From: Lentibacillus daqui
GTDB taxonomy: Bacteria; Bacillota; Bacilli; Bacillales; Amphibacillaceae
Length of the DNA: 64,000 nucleotides
NCBI RefSeq assembly: GCF_027186265.1
Contig: NZ_CP114176.1
Span: 1,054,001-1,118,000, forward strand
Direction of reading: 5' to 3'
This document shows positions 1 through 8,550 of this stretch, piece after piece. Position 1 is the stretch's first letter, and the number at the start of each line of letters is the position of its first letter. Position numbers and translations under genes: made by a program. The notes under the pieces are model-generated. The model saw nothing but the letters and a program-made list of their open reading frames with translations. It was not told where the DNA came from and did not search any database.

Positions 1-590
1 TTTGTTTTGTTGATTATCCTTATTCATTTCCCTTGTTTGATGCTGTCGTTGTTGATTTTGCACAGGCTGCAATGGATGTATTAACCCATTTTAGAGAAAA
101 CGGGCATACGAAAATCGGTATATTGGCAGGTAAAGAAACATTCTCGGATGGAACCGAAATGCCAGTTGATCTGCGAATGGCAAGTTATGAACGTTACATG
201 AAGGAGCACCATTTATACCATCAGAAGTATTGCTTCACCGGTTCGTTTACCGTTGAATCAGGCTATGAAATGATGAATACTGCCATTCAGTCACTTAAAG
301 ATGATTTGCCAACAGCTTTTTTCTGTGCCAATGATTCGATTGCTGTTGGTGCACTGAATGCTTTGCGTGATCATGGTATTGAAGTGCCTGACAGCGTGGA
401 GATTATTGGTTTTAATGATGCGAGTGTGGCCAAATATGTTTCTCCAGCGCTAAGCACTGTTCGTGTACCAACAGCATTAATGGGAGCAACAGCTGTTTCT
501 GCACTTGAAGAATGCATTTTCAACAAACGGACTATCGCTAAACAGGTAACACTGGCAACTGAATTGGTTATCCGAGAAAGCAGCCTGTAA
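1..590 (+). CDS. LacI/GalR-family transcriptional regulator, C-terminal part (cut by window edge)
   Basis: The reading frame is open from the first bases, so the gene starts upstream of the window and its N-terminal helix-turn-helix is missing here. What remains is the periplasmic-binding-protein-like effector domain of a LacI/GalR repressor. Visible family features are AFFCANDSIAVGALNAL, the IIGFNDASVAKYVSP block and the usual late LSTVRVP segment, ending in VIRESS. In this family the domain binds a sugar or related inducer and changes operator affinity. The regulated operon would lie upstream, outside the window, so the ligand cannot be guessed. A strong terminator follows at 616. Confidence 0.85.
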   Translation, partial: CFVDYPYSFPLFDAVVVDFAQAAMDVLTHFRENGHTKIGILAGKETFSDGTEMPVDLRMASYERYMKEHHLYHQKYCFTGSFTVESGYEMMNTAIQSLKDDLPTAFFCANDSIAVGALNALRDHGIEVPDSVEIIGFNDASVAKYVSPALSTVRVPTALMGATAVSALEECIFNKRTIAKQVTLATELVIRESSL

Positions 591-615
591 TAAAGAATAA
601 TAGTGAACACACCAC

Positions 616-654
616 CAGACATCAGAACACGATTCTGATGTCTGATTTATTTAA
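616..654 (+). terminator. Rho-independent terminator after the LacI-type gene
   Basis: A perfect 12-bp stem (616-627 with 633-644, loop of 5) is followed by a T-rich stretch. It lies 26 bases after the regulator stop codon and separates it from the convergent yitT gene. Confidence 0.85.
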
Positions 655-785
655 TTTTGACATTGAAGCGTGCCGAATAATCTACTAAAATAAAAGAAAA
701 TGAAACTTTTTCCATGGTTTGCTCGTCTATTGAGTGACAAATATTATAAAATCGGCGACTTTTTACATATCTATGCCTCCCTGGG

Positions 786-1643
786 CTACCCTGCTGTATT
801 TTTTTGTGACCCTTTATATCCTTTGCGAAATACTTCCTGTACCCCGTGTACAGTTACGTAAGCATCGGGATCAATATCTTCAATGATTTTTTTCAGATGA
901 ACAATTTCTTGTTTATTGATGACGAGATATAATACTTCTTTTTCTGCTCCGGTATAGCCACCCTTACCGTCCAAAACAGTGATTCCGCGAGCCATATTAT
1001 TGGTCACCTGATTGAGCACTTCATCAGGTTGCCTGGAGATAATTAAAACGGCTGTACGTTCGTTCGCCCCTTCAACAACAAGATCAATGACTTTAGCCCC
1101 GACATAGACAGAGACAAAGGTATACATGGCTTTCTCCTGTCCAATAATAAACGCTGAACCGACAATGACGAGAATGTCAATTACCAGCATTCCTTTACCA
1201 ATGCTCCAACCCAGCAATTCATTAGCTAAACGGGCAAGAATAGCTGAACCACCCGATGTACCGCCAGAGCGAAAGATTAAGCCCAGACCCAGTCCGATTG
1301 TTAATCCGGCAAATAGGGCGGCCAGTAATGTATCATGGCTAATCTCTTTTCCAAAATCATCGGTTACATATAAAAATACGGAGGATAAAATAATCCCCAG
1401 AATGGTATACCAGATGATCCGTTTGCTAAAGAAACGATAGCCCACGGCGACTAAAGCAATATTGAGGATGAAGTTAACAATTCCGGGAGACCAGTCGAAC
1501 AAATAGTGTGTCACGATGGTAACCCCGATTACACCGCCTTCTGATAAATGATTGGGAATAGCAAAATAGTTTACTCCCAGCGCAAAAATAAGAGAGCCAA
1601 CAATGATCAGCAGGATATCTTTTGTTGTTCGGTTTAGATTCAT
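786..1643 (-). CDS. YitT family membrane protein (DUF2179 C-terminal domain)
   Basis: About 285 residues: five or six hydrophobic helices in the first two thirds, with glycine-rich loops such as FRSGGTSGG, then a soluble DUF2179 domain from about residue 205 (ERTAVLIISRQ ... GYTGAEKEVLYLV ... DPDAYVTVHGVQEV). This is the standard YitT architecture. The family is widespread in Bacillales and its substrate is unknown. An upstream in-frame ATG exists at 1700, but GAGGGG sits nine bases before the ATG at 1643, so that start is preferred. The gene lies 25 bases downstream of mtnU on the same strand and is probably co-transcribed with it. Confidence 0.85.
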   Translation of the reverse strand: MNLNRTTKDILLIIVGSLIFALGVNYFAIPNHLSEGGVIGVTIVTHYLFDWSPGIVNFILNIALVAVGYRFFSKRIIWYTILGIILSSVFLYVTDDFGKEISHDTLLAALFAGLTIGLGLGLIFRSGGTSGGSAILARLANELLGWSIGKGMLVIDILVIVGSAFIIGQEKAMYTFVSVYVGAKVIDLVVEGANERTAVLIISRQPDEVLNQVTNNMARGITVLDGKGGYTGAEKEVLYLVINKQEIVHLKKIIEDIDPDAYVTVHGVQEVFRKGYKGSQKNTAG

Positions 1644-1668
1644 GGATATATTCCCCTCGTGAAGCAAA

Positions 1669-2457
1669 CTATTCGTACATTTCCGGAACTCTGCTGGCAA
1701 ATACCGGGACTTCTTCTCTTATTTTTGGAACAATGGACAGATCCAAAGTTGCTGTCAGCGTTTCTGATTTATTTTGGCCGCCTATTTTGATTGTTGTTCC
1801 CCATGGATCAATGATCATTGACTCACCTGCATATTCAGTACCGTTATATGACCCAACCGCATTGCTTGAGACAACAAAAAATTGGTTCTCGATGGCTCTT
1901 GCAGTTTGCAGTGTTTTCCAGTGATTCCGCCGTGCTGATGGCCATTCGGCAACTACATGCAGAACTTGTGCACCTGATAGCGCCAGTTGTCGGGCGAGTT
2001 CAGGGAAACGCAGATCATAGCAAATAATGAGTCCCATTTTTATTTTATCTAGTTCAAAGGTGTGTACTTTTTGCCGGCCCCCGGTTAAATAGCTTGGTTC
2101 ATCCAGCATTGGCACAAGATGGATTTTATCATATTGATAGACAAGCTTACCTTTTCGATCAAATACAAGACTTGTATTATAAAATTTTCCCTGTTTTTGA
2201 TTCCCGATTGAACCACCAACAATGTTAATATGGTGTGTTTGTGCTAAATTGCTTAAAAAAGATGTTGATGGTTCAGCTTCATGATCCGCGATGTTAGTTA
2301 AATCGGATAGTGCATAGCCGGTATTCCACATCTCCGGCAGTACGATAGTATCAGGCTGCTCTTGTTTCGTAACTTCCTCCACCCACTGTTTGATGTTTTC
2401 CCGGTTTGCTGCCGGATCACCAGCAACAATTTCTGTTTGGTAAACGGCATATTTCAT
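1669..2457 (-). CDS. mtnU: Carbon-nitrogen hydrolase, omega-amidase type (MtnU-like)
   Basis: A 262-residue nitrilase-superfamily enzyme. The Glu-Lys-Cys triad is visible as Glu42 (LPEMWNTGY), Lys111 (YDKIHL) and Cys146 (ICYDLRFPE). Family members close to this sequence hydrolyse the amide of 2-oxoglutaramate or 2-oxosuccinamate. MtnU of Bacillus is linked to methionine salvage because glutamine-dependent transamination by MtnE leaves an omega-amide product. The divergent neighbour is an MtnE-type transaminase, which supports this assignment. AAGAAGGGA precedes the ATG. The methionine link rests on that neighbour; the hydrolase family itself is certain. Confidence 0.8.
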   Translation of the reverse strand: MKYAVYQTEIVAGDPAANRENIKQWVEEVTKQEQPDTIVLPEMWNTGYALSDLTNIADHEAEPSTSFLSNLAQTHHINIVGGSIGNQKQGKFYNTSLVFDRKGKLVYQYDKIHLVPMLDEPSYLTGGRQKVHTFELDKIKMGLIICYDLRFPELARQLALSGAQVLHVVAEWPSARRNHWKTLQTARAIENQFFVVSSNAVGSYNGTEYAGESMIIDPWGTTIKIGGQNKSETLTATLDLSIVPKIREEVPVFASRVPEMYE

Positions 2458-2634
2458 AGATTATCCCTTCTTTCGAGTATAGTGATGTTGCCCCTTTCTT
2501 TATATATCAATAATAGAGTTTTAATGGAGAGCCATCAAGTCCAAAAAGTAAGTATATGTACTTCAGGTGAAAGGTAGCAACTGAGGGGAATCGCACAAGG
2601 CTTGAATTAAAAAGTGATATGTTAAAATATTCAC

Positions 2635-2662
2635 TTTACACATAAAGTAATTATGCTATCAT
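2635..2662 (+). promoter_or_regulatory. Putative sigma-A promoter of mtnE
   Basis: TTTACA at 2635-2640, a 16-base spacer and TATCAT at 2657-2662, ending 35 bases before the mtnE start. No S-box leader (SAM riboswitch) fits in the short leader. Confidence 0.45.
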
Positions 2663-2697
2663 TAAATGAAAACTTAAACATGGGAGAGTGAGGATCG

Positions 2698-3867
2698 TTG
2701 CATAATTTTGAACCATCGGCAATGTTGCAGCGGCTGCCGGAACAGTTTTTTGCCAAGCTGGTTAAAAAAGCCCAACAAATGAGCGAGCAAGGTTATGATA
2801 TTATTAATTTGGGTCAGGGGAATCCGGATCTCCCGACGCCACCATCCATTATTCAAGCATTGCAAACAGCGGCGGAGGATCCAGAAAATCATAAATATTC
2901 GCCATTCCAGGGGTTTGATTACTTGAAAGAAGCGGTGGCAACGTTTTATAAACGGGAATATGATGTCACGCTCGACCCAAAGCGTGAAGTTGCTATTTTG
3001 TTTGGAGCAAAAGCAGGACTTGTTGAATTGAGTCAATGCCTGTTAAATCAAGGGGATGTGGCTTTGCTACCTGACCCGGGTTACCCGGATTATCTATCGG
3101 GGATTGCGATGGCTGATGCGGAACCTGTATTTATTCCACTTGCAATTGAAAATAATTTTCTTCCCGATTATAGCAAGCTTTCAGCGGAACAACTTGGACA
3201 AGCTAAATTGCTTTTCTTAAATTATCCAAATAACCCGACAGCAGCAACCGCAACGAAAACATTTTTTGATGAAACAGTTAAACTTGCCAAAGACCATCAA
3301 TTCTGTGTAGTACAAGATTTTGCTTATGGTGCATTGGGCTTTGAAGAAAAACCAGTCAGCTTCTTACAGTCTGCAGGAGCCAAGGATATGGGGATTGAGA
3401 TTTACACGTTATCAAAAACATATAATATGGCCGGATGGCGGGTAGCATTCGCAGTTGGAAATCGGTCAGTGATCAGGCATATAAATTTATTACAGGATCA
3501 TTTGTATGTCAGTCTGTTCGGTGCCGTTCAAGCAGCAGCAGCGGAAGCATTGACAGGTGATCAAAGCGCGGTGGAACAATTACGTTATACATATGTACAA
3601 CGACGGGATCGGTTTATTACTGGATTGCAAAAGATTGGCTGGCAGGTGGAGATGCCTAAAGGAACGTTTTTTGCATGGTTGCCTGTTCCGGAGGGTTATA
3701 CATCGGAAACATTTGCCGATCTGTTGTTGGAAAAAGCACATGTCGTTATGGCACCAGGGAACGGGTTTGGCACACAAGGGGAAGGTTATGTGCGTGTCGG
3801 GTTGCTTGATACAGTGGAACGGTTGGAGGAAGCGGTACAGCGAATCGATCAACTTGGGATATTCTAA
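2698..3867 (+). CDS. mtnE: Pyridoxal-phosphate aminotransferase, MtnE-like (methionine salvage)
   Basis: A 389-residue class I/II aminotransferase. Typical sites are INLGQGNPDLPTPPSI near the start, LNYPNNPTAATAT for the Asn that contacts PLP, VVQDFAYG, and Lys240 in TLSKTYNMAGWR as the PLP Schiff base. MtnE makes methionine from 4-methylthio-2-oxobutanoate, usually with Gln or aromatic donors. The start is TTG at 2698, preceded by GAGTGAGG with good spacing. It is divergent to mtnU, as expected for a partnered transaminase and omega-amidase. The rest of the salvage pathway is not here, so a general aromatic or methionine transaminase remains possible. Confidence 0.75.
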   Translation: MHNFEPSAMLQRLPEQFFAKLVKKAQQMSEQGYDIINLGQGNPDLPTPPSIIQALQTAAEDPENHKYSPFQGFDYLKEAVATFYKREYDVTLDPKREVAILFGAKAGLVELSQCLLNQGDVALLPDPGYPDYLSGIAMADAEPVFIPLAIENNFLPDYSKLSAEQLGQAKLLFLNYPNNPTAATATKTFFDETVKLAKDHQFCVVQDFAYGALGFEEKPVSFLQSAGAKDMGIEIYTLSKTYNMAGWRVAFAVGNRSVIRHINLLQDHLYVSLFGAVQAAAAEALTGDQSAVEQLRYTYVQRRDRFITGLQKIGWQVEMPKGTFFAWLPVPEGYTSETFADLLLEKAHVVMAPGNGFGTQGEGYVRVGLLDTVERLEEAVQRIDQLGIF

Positions 3868-4166
3868 TATGTTTTTACAACTTGGGGATAGTGCAATTCG
3901 ACGGCTATCCTCATTTGTTGTCCGACAGGGTTTGATAAACATTTCCCGGGTAATATTTGTCGTCCATTAAACGCAAAAGGTTTTTCCGTGATTTGTAATT
4001 TATATGATGTGACGTACATCGAATCGTTTACTTTAATGCAAAAAAAGAGCTTGTATAATGATGTCATCTTTGCGTTTTCAAGTGAAAAAGATATATGATA
4101 GATTTAGAATATCCATAGGTTTTTGCCTTCATTACATAAGAAAAAAGAAAAGAGGAATACAGTTTC

Positions 4167-5210
4167 ATGATTATTGGGCTTATTATTATCCTGCTGCTAG
4201 TATTGTTTTTACCATTCACGAACATTGTCGAACGTAATTTGGAAGTGTTTCTATTTATCATGGGGATTGCATCTACGATTGTTAGTCAGGTGCTGGACTG
4301 GCAGTTAATCAAAAAAGCACTTGAAGATCCAATTAATATAACCCTTGCTGTCCTGATTGCCGGCCTTTTGTTCCGCTGGTTTCAGACACCCATTCAAAAA
4401 GGTGTGATTGCTATTAGCCGGGCGATGCCGTATCGTTTGTTTATTGCTTTGTTTGTCATTGTACTTGGCTTATTATCCAGCATCATTACCGCAATCGTTT
4501 CTGCCATTATTTTGGCAACAATCGTTAGCTTCTTAAACCTGGATAAAAAATCAGAAATTCGTCTGGTTGTTCTGGCCTGCTTTGCGATCGGATTGGGTGC
4601 TGCGCTTACGCCGATTGGTGAACCATTATCAACTATTGTAACTAGTAAATTGAATGAAGGATTCTTTTATTTACTAAGCCTAATTGGTACATCGGTAATT
4701 CCTGCAGTTGTCATTTTTGGTATCCTTGCAGCAATTGTTATCACGCCAAAAGATCCGGAAAAAGCAGCGAAGGAAGCAAAGGTTGCCAGCAAAAGTCAAA
4801 GTTCATCAACCAGTCAGGTAGAATCGTATCCAGAGATTATCATCAGAAGTTTAAAGATCTTTTTATTTGTGATGGCTCTTACCTTTCTGGGAGCTGGATT
4901 TGAACCGTTTATTGAAAAATATGTTATCGGATTAAGCCCGTTGATTATGTATTGGATTAACATGATTTCCGCCGTTTTGGATAATGCAACACTTGCCGCA
5001 GCCGAAATTAGCCCGGCAATGGATGCGACGACAATCAAGGCTATTTTAATGGGATTAATGATTAGCGGCGGGATCCTGATTCCGGGAAATATTCCGAACA
5101 TCATTGCGGCTGGAAAGCTGAAAATTACCAGTGTACAGTGGGCAAAGTTTGGTGTCCCTGTTGGTTTGATTGCTATGGCTGTTTATTTTATTTTTATTTT
5201 GTTTTTGTAA
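4167..5210 (+). CDS. DUF1646 family integral membrane protein, putative cation/anion transporter
   Basis: A 347-residue, highly hydrophobic protein with about ten membrane segments. The conserved-looking loops are GAALTPIGEPLSTIV near residue 150, MISAVLDNATLAAAEISPAMD near 275 and the GGILIPGNIPNIIAAGKLK segment near 305. These resemble the paired signature loops of the ion-transporter superfamily to which DUF1646 (NhaD/ArsB-like) belongs. The substrate is unknown. A charged, Ser/Gln-rich cytoplasmic linker lies around residues 195-220. AGAGGA precedes the ATG. It stands alone, followed by a terminator at 5371. Confidence 0.7.
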   Translation: MIIGLIIILLLVLFLPFTNIVERNLEVFLFIMGIASTIVSQVLDWQLIKKALEDPINITLAVLIAGLLFRWFQTPIQKGVIAISRAMPYRLFIALFVIVLGLLSSIITAIVSAIILATIVSFLNLDKKSEIRLVVLACFAIGLGAALTPIGEPLSTIVTSKLNEGFFYLLSLIGTSVIPAVVIFGILAAIVITPKDPEKAAKEAKVASKSQSSSTSQVESYPEIIIRSLKIFLFVMALTFLGAGFEPFIEKYVIGLSPLIMYWINMISAVLDNATLAAAEISPAMDATTIKAILMGLMISGGILIPGNIPNIIAAGKLKITSVQWAKFGVPVGLIAMAVYFIFILFL

Positions 5211-5725
5211 TTAGTTAGAGATGCTGTTGGGGCAGACAGTCCAACCGGATTTGGTGAAACAGCTACTTGGGGGAGCGAAAACATTAACCTGGGCGACACA
5301 GGACGTTAATCAAAAAGAGAAAACATGACTCCAGAGTATGTACAAGCACTTTGTCATTTGATAGCGAAAGTATACACGCCAATTGCTTGTTGTTTGGCGT
5401 GTATATTTGATTTTCTTTATAAAATTCCAGTGTTTAATGACGGCTAAAAAATAAAGGTTTTCGTTCAATGCCGGCCTTTATTCGTTAAATGTAAGAAACG
5501 CGGCTCTCCAAAGGTCCTATTGCCCCCAATTGCATGATCTGCTATCAATAGAGAAATTAACTTCCAGACCTATTGGAAAACCCCACGCAGTAAGCTTCGT
5601 AATCCCTGTTTGTTGAAATTGTATCATAAATGTGATAGATGAAATTCTATTCGTTTAAGCTTAATTTACAACCTTCATGTTCTGTATTTAATTTGACCTC
5701 TGAAAGAATTAAAGAGTTTAATAAG
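5211..5725. other. Intergenic stretch without a convincing gene
   Basis: About 600 bases separate the DUF1646 gene from the catabolic cluster. I see one strong terminator (5371-5413), a weaker inverted repeat (AATAAAGG near 5450 with CCTTTATT near 5475) and a short 35-codon reading frame from ATG 5221 without a ribosome site. Nothing here supports a real gene. Confidence 0.5.
5371..5413 (+). terminator. Rho-independent terminator
   Basis: A 12-bp perfect stem (5371-5382 with 5394-5405), an 11-base loop and a T-rich tail. It lies 160 bases after the DUF1646 stop codon and probably ends that transcript. Confidence 0.8.
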
Positions 5726-5755
5726 TTGCAACATTGTATCGGTTTAGTTTATAAT
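5726..5755 (+). promoter_or_regulatory. Putative sigma-A promoter of the catabolic cluster
   Basis: TTGCAA at 5726-5731, an 18-base spacer and a perfect TATAAT at 5750-5755. Transcription would begin near 5762, about 50 bases before the first acyl-CoA dehydrogenase gene and just upstream of the palindrome at 5775. Confidence 0.6.
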
Positions 5756-5774
5756 AATAAATAAGATTCTGAAC

Positions 5775-5792
5775 ATACCATCCAGTAGGTAT
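5775..5792 (+). promoter_or_regulatory. Operator-like palindrome, candidate site for the cluster's TetR regulator
   Basis: ATACCATCCAGTAGGTAT has ATACC/GGTAT arms and lies just downstream of the predicted transcription start. It resembles the ATACCnnCCnnnnGGTAT-type sites used by several TetR-family regulators of acyl-CoA metabolism. A related sequence occurs at 19807. The link to the TetR gene at 7863 is inference. Confidence 0.45.
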
Positions 5793-5810
5793 CATAAGGA
5801 GGCATGCAAG

Positions 5811-7019
5811 ATGGATTTTTCATATTCACCGAAAGTAATGGAACTACGGAAAAAGCTGGTTGATTTTATGGAGACACATGTCTACCCAAATGAATCAACA
5901 TACAAAGAACAACTAAATCGACAAGCGAGCCGGTGGGAAGCAATTCCGCCGATTATGGAAGAGCTGAAACAAAAAGCGAAGGATGCTGGCTTATGGAATT
6001 TATTTTTGCCTGAAAGTGAGTATGGTGCCGGACTTACGAATGAAGAATATGCACCACTTTGTGAAATCATGGGGCGATCATTAATTGGACCTGAGGTGTT
6101 TAATTGTAGTGCACCAGACACCGGAAATATGGAAGTACTTGCCCGATATGGAACAGAGGAACAAAAGAAACAATGGCTGGAGCCGCTGTTGGCTGGGGAA
6201 ATCCGATCTTGTTTTTCCATGACCGAGCCTGATGTTGCATCCAGTGACGCGACGAATATTCAAGCCAGTATCGTCAGAGACGGTGATGAATATGTGATTA
6301 ATGGAACAAAGTGGTGGTCATCCGGTGCTGGGGATCCCCGCTGTAAAATCGCGATTGTCATGGGGAAAAACGATCCCGATGCAGCCAAACATGAACAACA
6401 GTCAATGATTCTTGTTCCACTGGATACACCAGGCGTAACAATCAAACGGATGCTTCCGGTATTTGGCTATGATGATGCGCCACATGGTCATGCTGAAATC
6501 ATTTATGACAACGTACGTGTTCCTGCAGAAAATATGATTTGGGATGAGGGAAAAGGGTTTGCAATTGCCCAAGGACGACTTGGCCCTGGACGTATTCATC
6601 ATTGCATGCGCTTAATTGGTGCAGCTGAGCGTGCTCTTGAAGATTTATGTAAGCGTGTACAGGATCGCGTGGCCTTTGGGAAAAAAATTGCTGATCAGGG
6701 TGTTGTACAGGAATGGATCGCGGAATCACGAATTGATATTGAACAAGCCCGCCTTCTAACTTTAAAGGCAGCATATATGATGGATACAGTTGGTAATAAA
6801 GAGGCAAAAACGGAAATTGCGATGATTAAAGTAGTGGCACCAAACATGGCATTGCGGGTAATCGATCGGGCAATTCAGGCACATGGTGGTGGCGGTGTCA
6901 GTGATGATTTTAATCTGGCAAATCAGTGGGCAAATGCGCGGACGTTAAGACTTGCCGATGGTCCGGATGAAGTGCATCGCCGCCAGATTGCCAGACTCGA
7001 ACTACGAAAATACCAATAA
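5811..7019 (+). CDS. Acyl-CoA dehydrogenase, ACAD10/11-like
   Basis: A 402-residue FAD-dependent acyl-CoA dehydrogenase with the full fold: N-terminal helices, the beta-domain flavin motif SMTEPDVASSDATNI (137-150), and a C-terminal helical domain with QAHGGGGVSDD and LADGPDEVHRRQIA (391-404). VASSDATN and LADGPDEVH are typical of the branch containing the dehydrogenase domain of mammalian ACAD10/ACAD11. In that branch an associated APH-type kinase phosphorylates a 4-hydroxyacyl-CoA and the dehydrogenase domain helps eliminate the phosphate. A separate APH-type kinase lies 1.5 kb downstream. GGAGG precedes the ATG and the gene is first in the cluster. The family is secure; the substrate is inferred. 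Confidence 0.9.
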   Translation: MDFSYSPKVMELRKKLVDFMETHVYPNESTYKEQLNRQASRWEAIPPIMEELKQKAKDAGLWNLFLPESEYGAGLTNEEYAPLCEIMGRSLIGPEVFNCSAPDTGNMEVLARYGTEEQKKQWLEPLLAGEIRSCFSMTEPDVASSDATNIQASIVRDGDEYVINGTKWWSSGAGDPRCKIAIVMGKNDPDAAKHEQQSMILVPLDTPGVTIKRMLPVFGYDDAPHGHAEIIYDNVRVPAENMIWDEGKGFAIAQGRLGPGRIHHCMRLIGAAERALEDLCKRVQDRVAFGKKIADQGVVQEWIAESRIDIEQARLLTLKAAYMMDTVGNKEAKTEIAMIKVVAPNMALRVIDRAIQAHGGGGVSDDFNLANQWANARTLRLADGPDEVHRRQIARLELRKYQ

Positions 7020-7036
7020 AAGGGGATGAATACCAG

Positions 7037-7813
7037 ATGAGTATATTTGACTTATTTAAATTGGATGGAAAAACAGCGCTTATCACAGGTGGCGGCCGGG
7101 GATTAGGTGCTGAAATTGCCAAAAGCTTTGCTGAAGCTGGTGCCAATGTTGTTGTTTGCTCCAGAAAATTGGAACCTTGTGAAGAGATGCGTGATCACCT
7201 GAAAGAAACGTATCATGTTGATTCATTAGCTTTTAAGTGTAATGTAGCCGACCGGGATGACGTTAAACATGTGGTACAAGAAACGGTTAATCACTTTGGC
7301 GGAATCGACATTCTTGTTAACAACAGTGGGGCAACATGGGGCGCAAGTGTGCTCGATATGCCGTTTGAAGCCTGGGAAAAGGTTATTAATGTTAATATCA
7401 CCGGAACTTTTTTAATGAGTCAGGAAGTTGGCAGAATTATGGTCAACCAGCGACAAGGAAAAATCATTAATCTTGCCTCCGTAGCGGGATTCGGTGGAAC
7501 AGATCCAAGATACATGGATACGATTGGTTACAATACGAGTAAAGGGGCGATTATGACCTTTACCAAGGACTTGGCTGTCAAATGGGGTCAGTACAATATT
7601 AATGTGAATGCGATTGCTCCAGGATTCTTCCCGACAAAAATGTCAAGGGGCCTGTTAGAAACTGGAAAAGATAAGATCCTTGAAGGTACACCATTAAATC
7701 GACTTGGTAAAGATGAGGATATCAAAGGTGTAGCATTGTTTCTTGCTTCCAAAGCATCCGATTTTGTGAGTGGCGATATTTTAACCGTTGATGGTGGGTC
7801 ACATGCATACTAA
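7037..7813 (+). CDS. SDR family oxidoreductase
   Basis: A 258-residue classical short-chain dehydrogenase. The nucleotide motif TGGGRGLG is at 17-24, NNSG at 95-98, and the catalytic set is Ser148, Tyr165 and Lys169 (YNTSK), with PGFFPTKMS and the C-terminal DGGSHAY. It would oxidise or reduce a hydroxyl or keto group of a cluster intermediate, for example a 4-oxo/4-hydroxy interconversion if the levulinate-like reading is right. It starts 17 bases after the dehydrogenase gene with AAAGGGG upstream, so it belongs to the same operon. Confidence 0.9.
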   Translation: MSIFDLFKLDGKTALITGGGRGLGAEIAKSFAEAGANVVVCSRKLEPCEEMRDHLKETYHVDSLAFKCNVADRDDVKHVVQETVNHFGGIDILVNNSGATWGASVLDMPFEAWEKVINVNITGTFLMSQEVGRIMVNQRQGKIINLASVAGFGGTDPRYMDTIGYNTSKGAIMTFTKDLAVKWGQYNINVNAIAPGFFPTKMSRGLLETGKDKILEGTPLNRLGKDEDIKGVALFLASKASDFVSGDILTVDGGSHAY

Positions 7814-7862
7814 TATTAGTGACTTGAACGATGAATTGACTTTGAACTAGCGAGGTTTTGTA

Positions 7863-8426
7863 ATGAAAGATAAAATCGTAGAACAAAGTGTGTTACTGTT
7901 CGAAAAAGAAGGGTTTAGCCATACATCGATCCAGGATATCGTCGATGAATTGGGGGTAACAAAAGGGACATTCTATTACTATTTTTCCAGTAAGGAACAG
8001 CTGTTAATGGAAATCCAGGATGATTATATTACCAATTTATTAAGGCGTCAGGAACAAATTATTCAGAGTGACCAGATGACGCCAAAAGATAAATTAATTG
8101 GCATCATCCGCTTGCTGGTTACAGATATAACAGAAAATGGACCAAGTGCCCGCGTCTATTTTCGTGAGCTAAGGCACCTGGCTGATGAAAACATCGAAAA
8201 AATTAAACAAAAACGAGCCCAATTCCGTTTGAATCTGGAAGATGTTATTCGTAAAGGCAAGGATATTGGCGAGTTTAGAAAGGATCTTCGTGTTGATATG
8301 GTTACATTCGGGATTTTGGGAATGACGAATTGGAGCTATAACTGGTATCAGCCAGCAGGAGAGGTGCCACCCGAAGAGTTGATAACGACTTATGCCAATG
8401 TGATTCTGACAGGCATTGAGGGTTAA
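7863..8426 (+). CDS. TetR family transcriptional regulator
   Basis: 187 residues. An N-terminal TetR helix-turn-helix at about 20-50 (SIQDIVDELGVTKGTFYYYF, then SSKEQLL) is followed by a helical ligand domain. The late segment TNWSYNWYQPAGEVPPEEL is the type seen in FadR/KstR2-like regulators that sense acyl-CoA thioesters. It is embedded in the cluster between an SDR and the kinase gene, so it probably represses the cluster and is released by an acyl-CoA intermediate. Candidate sites are the palindromes at 5775 and 19807. The ligand is inferred. Confidence 0.88.
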   Translation: MKDKIVEQSVLLFEKEGFSHTSIQDIVDELGVTKGTFYYYFSSKEQLLMEIQDDYITNLLRRQEQIIQSDQMTPKDKLIGIIRLLVTDITENGPSARVYFRELRHLADENIEKIKQKRAQFRLNLEDVIRKGKDIGEFRKDLRVDMVTFGILGMTNWSYNWYQPAGEVPPEELITTYANVILTGIEG

Positions 8427-8550
8427 GTAAAGCAATCAATGTCTGTAAAGGCTAGTTATACAAATTACGGCTTCGGAATAGGTTGGATATAGCGAATATC
8501 TTTGTAAACAAGACATATGATTTGGCCGGGTGTATGAAGGGGTTGAGAAT

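Noticed and set aside
3891..3920. Inverted repeat GGATAG/CTATCC after mtnE as a terminator
   Set aside because: Only six base pairs around a 13-base loop and no T-tract.
5221..5328. A 35-codon frame after the DUF1646 gene
   Set aside because: It has no ribosome site, does not resemble a known small protein and is closed upstream by a stop two codons before its ATG.
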